Source: Maratus speciosus
Taxonomy: Eukaryota > Arthropoda > Arachnida > Araneae > Salticidae
Direction: 5' to 3'
Assembly: GCA_963932465.1 (NCBI GenBank)
Contig: CAWVRF010001073.1
Span: 93,001 to 157,000 of the forward strand
Length of the DNA stretch: 64,000 nucleotides
The notes beneath the pieces are model-generated. The model was not told where the DNA came from. It worked only from the letters and a program-made list of their open reading frames with translations, and did no database searches. Shown here piece after piece: positions 46,891 through 59,212 of the stretch. Every line of letters begins with the position of its first letter. Within the stretch, counting starts at the first letter, position 1. The position numbers and the translations under genes were made by a program.

Positions 46891-49800
46891 CCATGCTCAA
46901 CAACTCGAAATTTTCTGGCACATTTTCAGATTCATTTTTAAAAGGAAAACCTGAAGCTTGATGACGTGATTTTTTAAGAGATTTATAATCGACCTATGTC
47001 TTTATTTTTTATTCAATTAATTAGAACTTGATTTATAAACATTATTTTCTCAGTAGGACCATGCTTTTCGTTTCCAACACAATCGCTTCGAAAAATTGTG
47101 TTCAAAATGCCCACTTTGACATCATTTTTTTTTAAATATATTCTGCCTCTATCGAAAAATTGACCATTACAGCACATTGTATAGTTTCTGAATAAGGGAA
47201 TCTACTAATTGGATGTGTTTGAAAGGAAAAATGAATTTTAAAATGAGTCATAAAAGAAGCTGTTTGGATTTTAGTACATCCTTAATACGAAATATTTTTT
47301 TCTTCAACCTATATGTATTTTTAATATGTTTTTTACAGTAAGAATTGCTCCTATCAAAAACTTGTCAACATAAAAGTTATAGGTAATATTAAGGAGATAT
47401 ATAATAAATTCATGCGCATTTGATATCTTCTGAATTGACGAAGTGTTGCATTTTTTCTTCTTCAACCCCTGTCGGAGTTTGCTCTTAGTCCGCACAACTT
47501 CGAAGAAAATCTTTATTATTTATATGCTGCCACCACCGATATGATTACATGATATCGGTCACGCACTGAGAAGATTGTTTGAATGAAAACCAACGCTTTC
47601 AATTAACAAAATTAACAGTTTATTTACACACTATTTACACAACAACAAAACACTATTTACACTTACAAACTCGGATATAGATGATCCGGTTCAACATTAA
47701 ATTGAATACAGTAAATGCTGGCTGTGTACTGTTAAACTACGTTAAATCACTCTCACTCTACACACGTTAAATTAGCTTTCCCGAGATCAATCTCGATCTC
47801 CCAACACATATGTGCTCTAAGCCTAAGCTCTCCGAGCCTCACTCAATCCTATGCTCTATCTCTAAGAGCTATACACCGTGACTAAACTTGCGCTTGGCGC
47901 TCTCGGTTCCAACTGAACCCTACGCTCTATCTCTCAGAGCTCTCCCCAGGAACACACGTCCACTTTGCGCGCTACACTCCAACTAACTATATCAGCAGAA
48001 GAGACTGCCAGAAGTGTTTTCTACCTGGCTCCCATAACAAGCTCTTTTCTTCGTTCGTGGAATGCTTTTGTCTCTCCATCTTCCACAGACATCTCAAAAG
48101 TTTGGACACACCCCTCTCCAACTATCTTTTTCCCCCTTCATACCATCTATACATTTTCACCGGCTTAGATCCAGTTTTAGATAAGGAAAGACTTATTTTG
48201 AAATTCCAGTACACAGCCTATAAAATATATAATATATTAAGACAAAAATAATATAGAACCTTAGTTCTAATAGCAGATGTTTCTCAGAACCTGACAACAC
48301 CTTTATTTTGTTTTCGTTTATAAATTTTTTTGTAGTAAGAATTCGTGCTATCAAACACTTGTCAATATAAAAGTTGTAGATAATATTAAGACAATTTATA
48401 GTAAATTTAATTGGATTCGATATCTTGAGAATTAACGAAGTTATGATTTCTTTTCTGCCCAAAACTCTATTTTCTTCGCCCCTTGAGCCATTTTTACATT
48501 TTTATCAAAAATCTGTCATACTTAAATTTTTGGCCCATTTTTTAGAAGTAATAATAAATTTAAAGTGGGTCGATGTGTACTATAGTTAAGAATTTATGTG
48601 GTATTTTTCATTTTTCACAAAACCGCTCCATTTTCCCACCCCCTTTGGTCCGATTTTGCCCATTAACGAACTGGACGAGATTTTCTGCCCCTTGATTTTA
48701 TGTATGAGTTTGGAAGAGATTTGTGAAGAATTGTGGAAGTTATCGTGTCCATAAAAAAGTGATATATATATATATATATACATAGATAGGTAGATAGATA
48801 AAGTTTTTTACAGGGTGTGGTTTTGGGTTCTAGGGATCATGATCGGTGTGGATCTGCAAAACATTTTCCGAAATTCCAACATAGGTGAGATCCCAAAAGG
48901 TAGTATTTCATACGATATCTACCTAAAAATATTTTTCCGCACTTTACAACTCGAAATTTTCCGACACATTTTTAAAAGTAAAAACAGGAAACTTGCTGAA
49001 GTGATTATTCGAAGAGATTTATAAGCGACCTGTGTTTTTATTTTCCGTTCAATTAATTAGAACTTGATTTGCATTTATTTTCTCAGTATGGCCATATTTT
49101 CATTTCCATCACTATCACTTCGGGAAATTTTGTTCAAAATGCCCACTTTGACATAATTTTTTGAAATGTATTCTGCCTTTATCAAAAAATCGATCAATAC
49201 AGCACTTTACATAGTTTCTGATTAAGAGAATCTGACAACTGGACGCGCTTGAGAACAAAAACAAATTTAAAAATGAGTCAGAAAATAAGCCGTTTTGATT
49301 TGAATACATCCTTAATGCGATATTTTTTTTTCTTCAAACTCTCTGTATTTTTTATTTGTTTTTGCTGTAAGAATTGGTCTTATCAAAAAATTGTCTATAT
49401 GAAAGTTGTAGATAATATTTATAAGATGTATAATAAATCAAAGCGAATTGGATATCTTGTAATTTGACAAAGTTATGAATTGTTTTCTTCTCGACCCCCC
49501 CCCCCCCCATTTTTTTCTTTTTTTTTCATTAAGAGTTGGTCCTTTCAAAAGCTTGCCAATATAAAAGTTGCAGATTATATTAAGTTGATTTATAATAAGT
49601 TTAAGTGAATTTGAAATTTTAAGAATTGAGGAAGTTATGAATATTTTTCTCCCTAAAACCCTACTTATTCCTCCCCCTGAGTCTATTTTCAGTTTTATCA
49701 AAAATATGTCATACATGAATATTTGGCCCTTTTTTTAGAAGTAATAATAACTTTAAATTGAGTCTATATGTACTATAACTATGAAGTTATGGGGGTTTTT

Positions 49801-50090
49801 TTTAGGTTTTCGCAAAATCCCTCTCTATTCCCACTCCCTTGGTCCGATTTTGCCTATTAACAAACTTGACCGAGATTTTCTACCGCTTGATTTTATATAT
49901 CAGTTTGGAAGAGTTTTGTGCAGAATTACGGAAGTTATCGTGTACATAAAAAGTGATATAGATAGATAAAGTTTTTTACTAAGGTTTTGGTTCTAGGGGT
50001 CATGATCGGTGTAGATCTGCCAAATTTTTTCAGAAATTCTAACAGAAGAACTATCTCAATAGGTAGTATTTCAAACGAAATCTACCAAAC
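46870..50090. repeat. Two ~1.2-kb tandem units, first one interrupted
   Basis: Unit 1 (about 46870-47469 plus 48302-48900) and unit 2 (about 48900-50085) align end to end. Shared blocks include AATTAATTAGAACTTGATTT, TTCAAAATGCCCACTTTGAC, a GGTCCGATTTTGCC block, and a GATCATGATCGGTGT end that starts again after unit 2. The ends match the fragments at 23636-23780 and, more weakly, 27445-27475, so this is a genome-dispersed family. Non-coding. Confidence 0.75.
47470..48296 (-). mobile_element. Solo LTR, 827 bp, probably Ty3/gypsy
   Basis: Starts TGTCGGAG and ends CCTGACA, giving the TG...CA and short inverted ends of an LTR. Flanks are ACCCC and ACACC, a 5-bp duplication with one mismatch. An AATAAAG on the minus strand near 47515 lies close to the 3' end of the LTR in that orientation. 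The Ty3/gypsy call rests on size and a GTGGTGGCAGC motif near the end, and is tentative. No internal region remains, as expected after LTR-LTR recombination. Confidence 0.75.
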
Positions 50091-50229
50091 AAAAGAAAAG
50101 GCAAATATACTGGTACCAAAATAGCCCCTCTCCCCCTTCCACACATATAAAATATAAGTTTATGTGTTTCCTCCCGTTTTGAGGATGGGAAAATATTCCC
50201 GCTATTTGAAGCGGGGGTGGGGGGAGGGT

Positions 50230-51167
50230 ATTTGTGCAATAGCGCAATTAAAAAAATGCCTGAATAATAAATATATATACTGATGCATAATTACACGGAA
50301 CAAGCATTTGTTTTAGATATTATCGCATTCGTTTATTATCGCCTTGCCTTCCTCTGAATTTCAACCTCGTTCCTCTCCATTAGAAGATGAATGCTTTCTA
50401 AACTACACCAAATGGCCCAACGTCTTGGTTACATGCCAAAACATCAATTACGAAATATAAATCGAATCTTTTTTCTTTTAATTGAAAAATAATATTTCTG
50501 TTTGTCTTTTTCGGAAAGAATATTTCCGTTTTTAACATTCAGCGAGTAAAGACAAAAAGTAAATTTTCAAGTTCATCTTGGAAAATTTGCCATTTTCCAC
50601 TCAAAATAGAAAATTTCCGTTAAAAGACAGTATAATAAAATCGCCAGTATATATACGGAACTTATTTTATAATGCAAAATATCAAAATTTAAAAACATTT
50701 ATTTTTGCAGATATAATAATGCAGTGTAGTAATTCAGCGTCACAATAAAATCAATAATTCCGAAAATCATTTTTTTTTCATTTTATTATCACATTTGCCA
50801 TAATGTTTTAAACTGAAGCAAATATTACAAAAATTTAACTAATATAACGCGTAATATTGATGAATATGTCTTAAATCAATATCACGTTTTTCACATTAAC
50901 CCATTAAGGACCAGCATGTTTTACAGGAATTTTATTCACTTCATGCCACTTTTTGTTAAACACTTACTTTTACTTTAAGAATCACTGAAATGTGTTAATT
51001 AAATAAGGCAGATTTTACCTTTCTCTGTTACTGGTATCAAAAATATTTAAAAATTCACAAATATAATGTTGCGAAAACGCAACGTCAGTCTTTAATGGGT
51101 TAAAACAATATTGAAAGAAAAAAAGAAAAAAGAAAAACATATTTTTATTACTTATTATTATTTTATT
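50230..51167. repeat. Repeat block, copy 1 left part
   Basis: Aligns at high identity to 62970-63714, beginning AAAAAAATGCCTGAATAATA. The Bel/Pao element follows immediately; the block resumes at 61548. Within it lies the 200-bp MITE at 50900-51099, absent from copy 2. Confidence 0.8.
50900..51099. mobile_element. TTAA MITE (piggyBac-like), 200 bp, with empty site
   Basis: Ends CCCATTAAGGAC and (reverse complement) CCCATTAAAGAC; TTAA at 50896-50899 and 51100-51103. The paralogous block at 63652-63655 reads CACATTAAAACAAT with a single TTAA and no insert, showing exactly what was added. Confidence 0.9.
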
Positions 51168-51639
51168 ATTATTGGATAGAAGATTTAAGAATTAATTTTG
51201 AATAACTCGAATTTAAATTAGCGAAAAGAAATATGAATAATCTGACAAAAGAATGGGACTTAACAGATTTCAATTCACGATTCGATTTTAAAACAAAAAC
51301 TGCGAGTTGTCATTATTAGAATTTAGAATTAAGTTTAAATATGCGTTACTTACCCCATCTTGCCAGAAATTCAGGCAGACACTGACAAAAGAATGGCAGC
51401 AGTATAAACGCACATTTTTTATTATACAGATGACACTAAACATCGACGAAGATTTTAATTTGAATAAGAATTGTCAGTACAACATAGTGTGCTTGTATGA
51501 AGGATGAGAATTTCAGTTACGAAGAATATAAATGGCCATAACATCGACCAACGTGGGTGCGTTAAAGTAGACACCTTCGAATGAATTTGGTCTGGTTAAA
51601 ACGGCTAATTATACATACTCAACGAATACAGATGAATAA

Positions 51640-54090
51640 TAGGGTGGGTCGAAAAAACCGAAATATTTATAATCGAAACATAATAACGCGGAAAAGTTGC
51701 CTTTTGTAAAAAAGATAAAATACGTAAAATATTACACCGATTGGTTAATATCTTTTACCGCCGCAAGGGGTCCAAATTTCGAAAAAATCGCAAAAAACAT
51801 ACTTTTTGCAATTTTTTTTTAATTATCCAAACATACGTATTCAATTTCTAATAGAACCTAATAGCCACGCCAAGGTATTAGTAATGTAACATTAACATTT
51901 CATTTTTTGTGATATCGTTTCTTTTAACGAAGCAACAGGGCCAAAATTTCTAAAAAATGTTAAAAATTAAAGTTTTTCATTTTTTCAAGTTTCATAACTT
52001 TTGTAATGTTTTCCGATTTTTTACATTTCTTATAGGCTGGGAAAGGCAATTCATGCTGTTAATTTCATTCACATTGTTAACCATGATCACAGTAATTCTA
52101 TTTAAAAAATTTCCTCAATGATAGAAACACCTGCAGCTGCCTGCACGTAAAATTAATTTTTCGCAGCTAGAGGGCCACGTTTCACTTTGTTCGGGTTTTT
52201 TTGTAATGTACTCATTTTACTCTATACTTTGATGGCCCTAAAGATAGAAATATCTACCAGGTTAAAGAGGTGGCAAAGTTCCATCTTTGCGAAGTCAAGG
52301 AGGAACATATCTCTTTGATACTAGAACCAGGTCTCAATTATTTTCGTCATTTGACCCCATCGTCCGGCAAGGCGACTTCTATATGCAATGACATTATAGA
52401 TTTTTTGAAGGAAAATGAAATCCAAGCAGTAATAATAATTGCAGTCGAATTTCGCGGAACTGCCTTCAAAACAGGATGCAAAGATGGTGTTATATTAGGA
52501 TTACTTGAGAACAACTTTTAAAAAACCAATTTATTGGCTTCCTTGATCTCACTTCAATGAGCTTCCACTGAGACATCTTTTCAAACTCTCTCTTTGATCT
52601 CTTGTGATTTGCGAATTATTGCCATTTGCAAAATTTAAGCCAGTTTAATCTGATCACCTTGCTGTTTATAAAGATGATTTGTCAACTGACCAGAAGTATA
52701 TGTCTGAAATATTGCAAGCTCTTTCAACACGCGTGTATACAATTGACCTTTTTTGCTGAGTCCCTGGACAAATATTTCACACAAAGTAGATCATTACTGC
52801 TATTCGAATTTTGAGACTCTACGTTGGAAGAAAGAAACCCTCTTCTTAACTTGTCATACTCTTTGAGTACATCCTGAAAGTGTACTGCATCAGTTGGTTC
52901 ACAATTAAAATTAATCACTCATGTTTTCCAGAATCTGTGCACTATAGTTAGTAACTTACGTTACTTGACAGATAATCTACGAAAGATTATAGTTCCTGTA
53001 TTTTCACGAAATGACTATTTCACAAATCATACAAATACCCTCTTTGGAATGATAGCATATGAAGAGGCCCCAGCCATGAAGAAAATTGCAAAAGCACGAA
53101 GTCCTGTGGACTTGAATAGTGCCATCCGTCACTTTATCATAGCAGACTTCAACATTGAATCTTAAAATTGTATGGCTTTAGTCTACTGGCAAAACTGAAA
53201 ACTAACGGAACAACCTGTTATGGTTTCTCTATCGACTAACAACGCTGGTGAGTTTAAAATGTTCGATTAAAGATACCGGCTATTATAACTTTCCTTGTCC
53301 CACTCAGTCACTAGAAAGATGCGCGAAATTAGTCATTGAAGTGCTGATAAAGTTTGTTTACTAGAATAGAGGGAGGATCACATCTGATCAATTTTGACCT
53401 CTCGAGGAATAATAGCTTCATCTGAAAGCAAGTTATATTATAAAATTCATTTACATTAAATACTTCTTCATTTTAAGTTTATTTAACCTTTTTCGGTTAA
53501 ACATCTCTATATTTTCATTAATAAAATACTAAAACATTTTGCTCATTTTATATAATTTTTGTGGCTTGAATTGGATGTTATGAAGTAAAACATCAGTAGA
53601 TGAAGCGATCGTCAAGAAAAATGAATGATTAACCTTATTTTCAAGTCTATTACAAATAGTTATAAAAAATTATGATATATTAATAGATATAAAGTAAAAT
53701 TATTTATTTCTAGACATATTATAGAAATTAGAAAAATTTAGGAAAAAAATGAAAAATAGAAAATTTTGAAATTTTTACAAAAAATATGGTCTTTTTGGGG
53801 CAAAAAAAGTTATGATTTCATCATAATGAACATTTACCGGGACATTTCTCATATCTTCATGTAGCTATTGCGTTCTGTTAGAAATTATATTGGTATGTTT
53901 GGATAATTTAAAAAAAAATTAAAAAAACATGTTTTTTTGCGATTTTTTGAAACTTTGGCTCCCTTGCGGCGGTAAAAGATATTAACCGATCGATGTAATA
54001 TTTTAGGAATTTATTCTGTATTACAAAAGGCAACTTTTCCGCGCTATTACATTTCGATTATAAAAATTTAGGTTTTTTCGACCCACTCTA
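51640..54090 (+). mobile_element. hAT-type (8-bp TSD) transposon inside the LTR, 2451 bp
   Basis: Ends TAGGGTGGGTCGAAAAAACC and (reverse complement) TAGAGTGGGTCGAAAAAACC, with inverted similarity continuing for about 190 bp. ATGAATAA flanks both sides (51632-51639, 54091-54098), and the uninterrupted LTR site GATGAATAACTTTC is seen at 61341-61354. An 8-bp duplication suggests hAT-like; the long TIR is less typical. Carries a broken frame. Confidence 0.8.
52270..53165 (+). pseudogene. Broken protein of the LTR-embedded transposon
   Basis: Two frames survive. 52270-52521 contains EVKEEHISLILEPGLNYFRH and KTGCKDGVILGLLENNF; 52965-53165 contains YLTDNLRKIIVPVFSRNDYF. Both resemble parts of a multi-copy arthropod protein family that I remember only as uncharacterised and transposon-borne, probably its transposase. 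Between them the sequence is full of stops in all frames. I cannot place catalytic residues. Inactive. Confidence 0.5.
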
Positions 54091-54364
54091 ATGAATAACT
54101 TTCTTACTCCACATCGAATATTAAATATTAGACTCAAAGAATACACGCCTTAGCGCACTTCATTTCCACCGTTCGAATTCCGAATGATTTTTTTTCCTTT
54201 TGAGAATGTACCTGTAGAAGCTGACGTCACGATTTTACGTCAGTTGCTCCGTTGACAAGGTAACGAAAGGTTCACTTGCAATACTATCGTCCATAACCTC
54301 CGGGGGACCGGCGTGAACTTCAGGTAAAGCAGCAATCTGCTGAATCGGACGCTTGAATGTGCCT

Positions 54365-55322
54365 TCACCGGTACGGATAGTCAACTCTGACAACACCGTC
54401 CGCACCAGGATGGATGTTTTCGACCAGAGCTAACTTCCAATGAGTTGGATGAATTGGAGATTCTTTTACCAAAACCAGTTGACCAACCTTGATAATATGA
54501 TTGCCCTTTTTCCATGTATGCCTTAAGGGCAATGTTTGGAGATAATCTTTAGTCCAGCGTTGCCAGAAATTATCTCGAATCTTGATACACAGTTTCCACC
54601 TGGAAGAGAGACAAATACATGGATTATTATGAGATGACATGTCAGGTAAAGCAAGTAATGGATCACCAAAGAGGAAGTAGTACTGGAGTTAAAACGGATA
54701 AGTCATTAGGGTCTGTTGATAAAGGAATAAGTGGACGAGAATTTATACATGCTTCAATAAGGCATAGGGTTGTCGGTAGTTCCTCAAAAGTCATAAGAGT
54801 ACCATGGCATGATTTGGTTACATGCCGTTTGGCTAGCTTTATGGAAGACTCACATAATCTTCCAAATTTTGGACCATAAGGAGGGATAAAATGCCAAATA
54901 ATTTAGCGTTGTGCGAAAAAATCTTGGACTTTTGATTCTTTGAGAATTAGGAACAGTTTGTTAAGATATGAGGCTGCACCAACGAATGTTTTACCGTTTT
55001 CAGAATAAATGTCTGTTGGATGTCTTCGGCGTGATATGAAACGCTGTAAAGTGCATATAAATGCTTCGGTGGTAAGTTCTGAAACTAATTCTATGTGTAC
55101 TGCTTTGGTACCCACCTGGCCTGAAACTGAAACTGCATATAAAAAGACAGATATAGGATTTAAAAGTAGTAGACTTCCGTTTATGTTGGAATTTTGTATT
55201 GATTGGGCCTGCAAAATCAATCCCTGTGCGCTGGAACGCTCTTCAAGGATTAATTCGTGAAGAGGGCAAGTCACACATAAGTTGAGTAGGCGGCTGGGCA
55301 GATATTCGAATGCTACGTATAC
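54365..55322 (-). pseudogene. Bel/Pao integrase core and C-terminal domain
   Basis: Reading on the minus strand, 55274-54903 encodes the integrase core, with TKAVHIELVSELTTEAF and then IYSENGKTFVGA, where relatives have SDNG; the catalytic Asp here is Glu. After a stop and frameshifts, 54640-54365 encodes the C-terminal DUF5641-type domain (FWQRWTKDYLQTLPLRHTW, and HPGADGVVRVDYP). The region between has no open frame. Normally joins element cDNA to the host genome; this copy cannot. Confidence 0.8.
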
Positions 55323-55332
55323 ACTATTTTAA

Positions 55333-56728
55333 TTATTTCTTAACTGTTGATCTGCCATCTGGTATCCAAAAGTTTTGACGAATTAAGGAAAGAACTTGAT
55401 CCGGACCCGCATGCAGACTATAGAGATGGAAGTACCTGATAATAGCTTCTGTTAAAGTATGGTTTTTAGGGATAAGCATTGGATGTTTGGAATCGAATGA
55501 CATGGTTTTGTGTTTGCTGAGGCGTCCACCAACTCTCAAAATATTATCTGCGTCGAGAAATATGTTTAAAGAAAGCAATTTATTGGATGTTAGTAGTGGT
55601 TTGTGTTGTTTAAGTAGATTAATTTCATCAGAAAAGCCTGACTGTTGTAAGCACTTGACGACAGTTTTACAAGCGTTGTTAAGTTCAACTGCATTTAATG
55701 GACCTTGCCTTTTTAAATGGAATTTTGTGTTGTAGACGCATCTTTGAATCCAAGCAACTACTCGGATTACCTTTGTATATGAAGAAAATCTGGTAAGAAT
55801 GTCTATATCGGTTTCTAGTTGATTTATTAAACAAGAACATTCTGTGGGTAAAGACTCAACTGCAAAGTTTGAAGTTGGATATGGATCATCAATGAAAGGA
55901 TTAGAAGAAGTGTAGAGCCAAGTAGGCCGAGACCACCAACATTCGCAATCTTTTAACTGATAGGGATATAGATCCCGTATTGCACAATCTGCTGGATTAT
56001 GTTTACCAGGAATATGATGCCAATGTTCAATTGAGGTCAAATCTCTGATTTTATTGGCACGGTGAAGCACGAATTGGTTTCCTTTGGTTGGAGGTTTCAA
56101 AATCCAGCTTATTGTAATGGTCGAATCGGTCCACAAGAATGTATCGTGGATAGCGTTAGGTAATAAATCTTGCACAACTTTAAGGTTTACTAGCAAAAGA
56201 GCTTAAGATAGCTCTAACCTTGGCAATGTTATTGCACTGGCTCGTACTATTCTTGTTTTAGCAGCGACTAGCATTACCGTGACAGGATTAAAAGTTTTGA
56301 TATATACAATCGCAGCGTATGCACGGATAGAGGAATCATAGAACCCATGGAGTTTGAAAGGTGATGATGTGCTGAAATTTATAAATCGTGGAATGTGCAT
56401 AGAATTAAAAGCATTTATTTCAGAATGGAATCTATTCCACGTTTCTAGAATAACTGAGGGAAGAGGATCATCCCACTTCAAGTCTGCCTTCCACACTTCT
56501 TGCAATAAGATTTTCAACATAAGAATGTACGGTGACTAAAGACCCAAAGGATAAAAAAAATCGATCAATTATTGATAATAATTGCCGTTTAGTGTGTACA
56601 TTAGGCTTTTCTCCAACTTGTACACGTAGGGAATCTGTTTCCCTGTTCCACTCTAGGCCGAGAATTCTTTGGGATGAATCGGGATTTATAGAATATTTTA
56701 AGTTGCTTGCCTTTAAGGAATCTGGCAA
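55333..56728 (-). pseudogene. Bel/Pao RNase H and integrase zinc-binding region
   Basis: Three minus-strand frames in order. 56728-56468 is the post-RT Pao region (RILGLEWNRETDSLRVQ, TKRQLLSIIDRFF). 56520-56203 begins RNase H (KLHGFYDSSIRAYAAIVY, TLPRLELS). 56196-55333 continues RNase H (FLWTDSTITISWI), then HIPGKHNPADCA, a CEC-WWSRPTWL linker typical of Pao, and an H..H integrase N-terminal zinc region up to LIRQNFWIPDGR. Frames are separated by short shifts. The last frame is 287 codons, the longest intact stretch of the element. Confidence 0.85.
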
Positions 56729-56818
56729 ATGTTCAATAGCAAGGGGTTCGTTAGAGGCCCATTTTCTCAGTTGAAAACCACCGCTTTGAAATAAAATTTG
56801 GAGATCACTAATGAGAGA

Positions 56819-58111
56819 TTAAGCTGATTCAACAGACTCTGTACCAACTAAAAAGTCATCAACATACATATGGGTTTGTGCTATACTGGCCGCAATATGA
56901 AAATTAATTTTCTCATCATTGCACAGCTGCTGAATAGTACGTAGAGCTAAGAGTGGGGCACAAGACGTTCCATAAGTAACAGTTTTTAGTAGGTACAACA
57001 TCAACGTATCACAGGGCTCTTTTCGCCAGAAAATTCGTTGTAAATGGTTGTCTTACTCGGAGACTAGGATTTGACGGTACACCTTTTCCATGTCTGCTGA
57101 TAAAGCAACTTTATGCAGTCTAAACTTGATTAAGCTACCAAAAATACTGGTTTGTAATTTTGGCCCTTTAAGGGGTCTCATGACTCTTAAAGCTTTAAAA
57201 TTTTCGAAATTTAAATTTGTTTTAGATGTTAAACTCCTATCTTTTCTGAACATTTTGATATAATTGTTTCCTTGAAATTCCTATTAGAACTGAAGTTATG
57301 GCTTTTACATTTATACACATTCAATAGCTGAAGCGTCGTTTTGGAAATTTCGAAGTCATTTTTCTTCAAATGACGTTTTTGGGCATAACGCGCAAGATAT
57401 CTCAAAAACTTGTGAATATTTTTTAATGAAATTTTCAAAACATATGTTTCATGTTAGTCTGTATAAACTGAACCTATAATTCCCTTTTTATTGTTCAAAA
57501 CAATATTTTTTTAGGTGATTATAGTGTTGAAATTTTCTTAATTTTGCATTAGCTAAATACAACTTTGTATTAAAATTATAAAAATGCTTTAAATACATAT
57601 TTATTTAGGTTCACGGTAATTATTACAATCTGAAGTATAAGTAGGTACCAAAATTTTCATTCTAGTTGCAACACTTATTTTGTAATCGTGCGCGTAAGCT
57701 GTCATGCCGATTTTTTGCACGAAAAATGTCTAACAGTTTGGAGCCCCCTGTAAATGCTAATTCAGCATCTTATAATTTTTTAAATACATGAAATGAAAGA
57801 GCATTCTTATATATTTTATTCCAATTAAAATTGTGTCTTAAAATCAAATACATTTTAAGATATTAAATATTGAAAATTATCTTTTTTTTTCATTTTCTCC
57901 AATTTTAAGAGTCCTGAGACCCCTTAAGGAGAACCGAATAAAGGGATTGACCATTAGACGTCTTGGCCGACGCATTGAAAACAACTATTGATTTTGTTGT
58001 GGAACTGTTCTGATTTATGACAGCATGATGAGGTAAAAAATAGTTAGGTTTAATGTTTAAGTCCTCAGCCTTTAACAATTCCATGTGTCCGAGTTCGCGA
58101 TATTCATCCAT
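56819..58111 (-). pseudogene. Bel/Pao reverse transcriptase, split by a TTAA element
   Basis: The minus-strand reading starts at 58111 (MDEYRELGHMELLKAEDLN, VVFNASAKTSNGQSLYSVLL) and is cut at 57927 by the 752-bp insertion. It resumes at 57167 in GPKLQTSIFG and LHKVALSADMEKVYRQILVS, breaks by frameshift near 57050, and continues at 57004-56819 with the catalytic YVDD (56855-56866). When the insert is left out of consideration, the reading on both sides is continuous in sense. YVDD and the SADMEK Asp are conserved, so the core residues survive though the gene is dead. Confidence 0.85.
57172..57923. mobile_element. TTAA/GGGG element, copy B (752 bp), inside RT
   Basis: TTAA at 57168-57171 and 57924-57927; ends GGGGTCTCATGACTCTTAAA and (reverse complement) GGGGTCTCAGGACTCTTAAA. 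Same length and orientation as copy A at 31155-31906. The frame at 57229-57438 (minus) inside it is accidental. Confidence 0.9.
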
Positions 58112-59212
58112 AAAAGCAATGTACTGCTTTTTTTAAAGTAGGATTTCTTGAAAATCTAGTTTCCAACGCATAAAATGTTTTCAAAGCTTGTGCAGTACTA
58201 TCTCCCAATTCAAAATTATTCATGAGAGGCAATTTAACAATATACCTACCTTCAGAATTACGGTGAGTAGAATCGTGATAAATTATTTCAGCAGCATCTG
58301 GTTTAATAAACTGCTTAGCATGAGGAACAGACTCTGAGTTTAAAAAATCCGTCAAGTCTACTGAATGGCAGACCACGGTCGTGGCCGGTTTAGACGAATA
58401 GGGGACTGGAACACTTAGAATATATCCCAGTCGAGTCGGGATTGCAACGGGTTCACCAGATTGTCCAAAAATGGGTGACCCTAATAAAATATTTGCAAAA
58501 ACATCTGCTCCTAGCAAAATGTCATTAATTTGGAGATATGAAACTCGGGATCAACCAAATGTAAATTTGCCGTGTGCGGCCATGAATGCATTTCCAGCCT
58601 GAAGTTAGGGAGAGGGGTAGTAACCTGATTAACTACAAGAGCTTTTAAAGAATTATAATTATTTTCAAAATATGGCGAGAAATTAAATTCAGTGAAATTT
58701 AGGCAGGTTTCAGCTGAAATGCCATTTATACCTACAAGCTTATGGTTCGTTCTGCCTACAGGCAATTTCAATCTTTCTACACAATTTTTTGAGATTAAAG
58801 AATTTTGAGAAGCATTGTCAATAAGTGCTCTGCACTGAATAACATTAACTGTGCTAGATTTTACATTAATAAGAGCGGTAGATATTAAAACATTATAATT
58901 CTGCAAAGATGAATGACACTGCGCACTATTAGAAACAGAAATTTCTGGTGCATTATCATTAACAAACTCTCTATTAATTTGACTAGTCGTATACACATGT
59001 AATAATGTATGATGTGTTTTGGAATAATTTTTGCATTTAACATTAATACTACACTGCCCTACTTTGTGGTTTTGTCTAAGACAATTTTCACATAATTTGT
59101 TTAATTCAACGATTTTCCACCTCTCTTTCACTGGTTTTGAATCAAATACAGAGACATTTAAATAACGCATGGCTTTCGTTAAATAATATGCAGTTAGTAC
59201 CATTCCTGACAA
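58104..59212 (-). pseudogene. Bel/Pao gag zinc knuckle and aspartic protease
   Basis: Minus-strand frame 59212-58511 carries the knuckle CENCLRQNHKVGQC (CX2CX4HX4C) and then the protease active-site block CRALIDNASQNSLIS, with the catalytic Asp at about 58817-58819 (DNAS where DSGS is commonest). The following frame 58517-58104 continues the protease/linker with LGADVFANILLGSPIFG and IPTRLGYILS and leads into RT. The frames overlap by a few bases with a shift between. The protease would release the mature gag and pol products. Confidence 0.8.

Larger units (their letters stand above)
51173..54293 (-). repeat. Left LTR (3' LTR of the element), 3121 bp
   Basis: Composed of 51173-51639 and 54091-54293 of true LTR, split by a 2451-bp transposon. 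Without it the LTR is about 660 bp. The outer and inner parts match the right LTR closely. Confidence 0.85.

Noticed and set aside
54619..54879. Plus-strand frames at 54.6-56.8 kb as genes
   Set aside because: They are antisense to the Bel/Pao integrase and RNase H remnants, which explain the openness.
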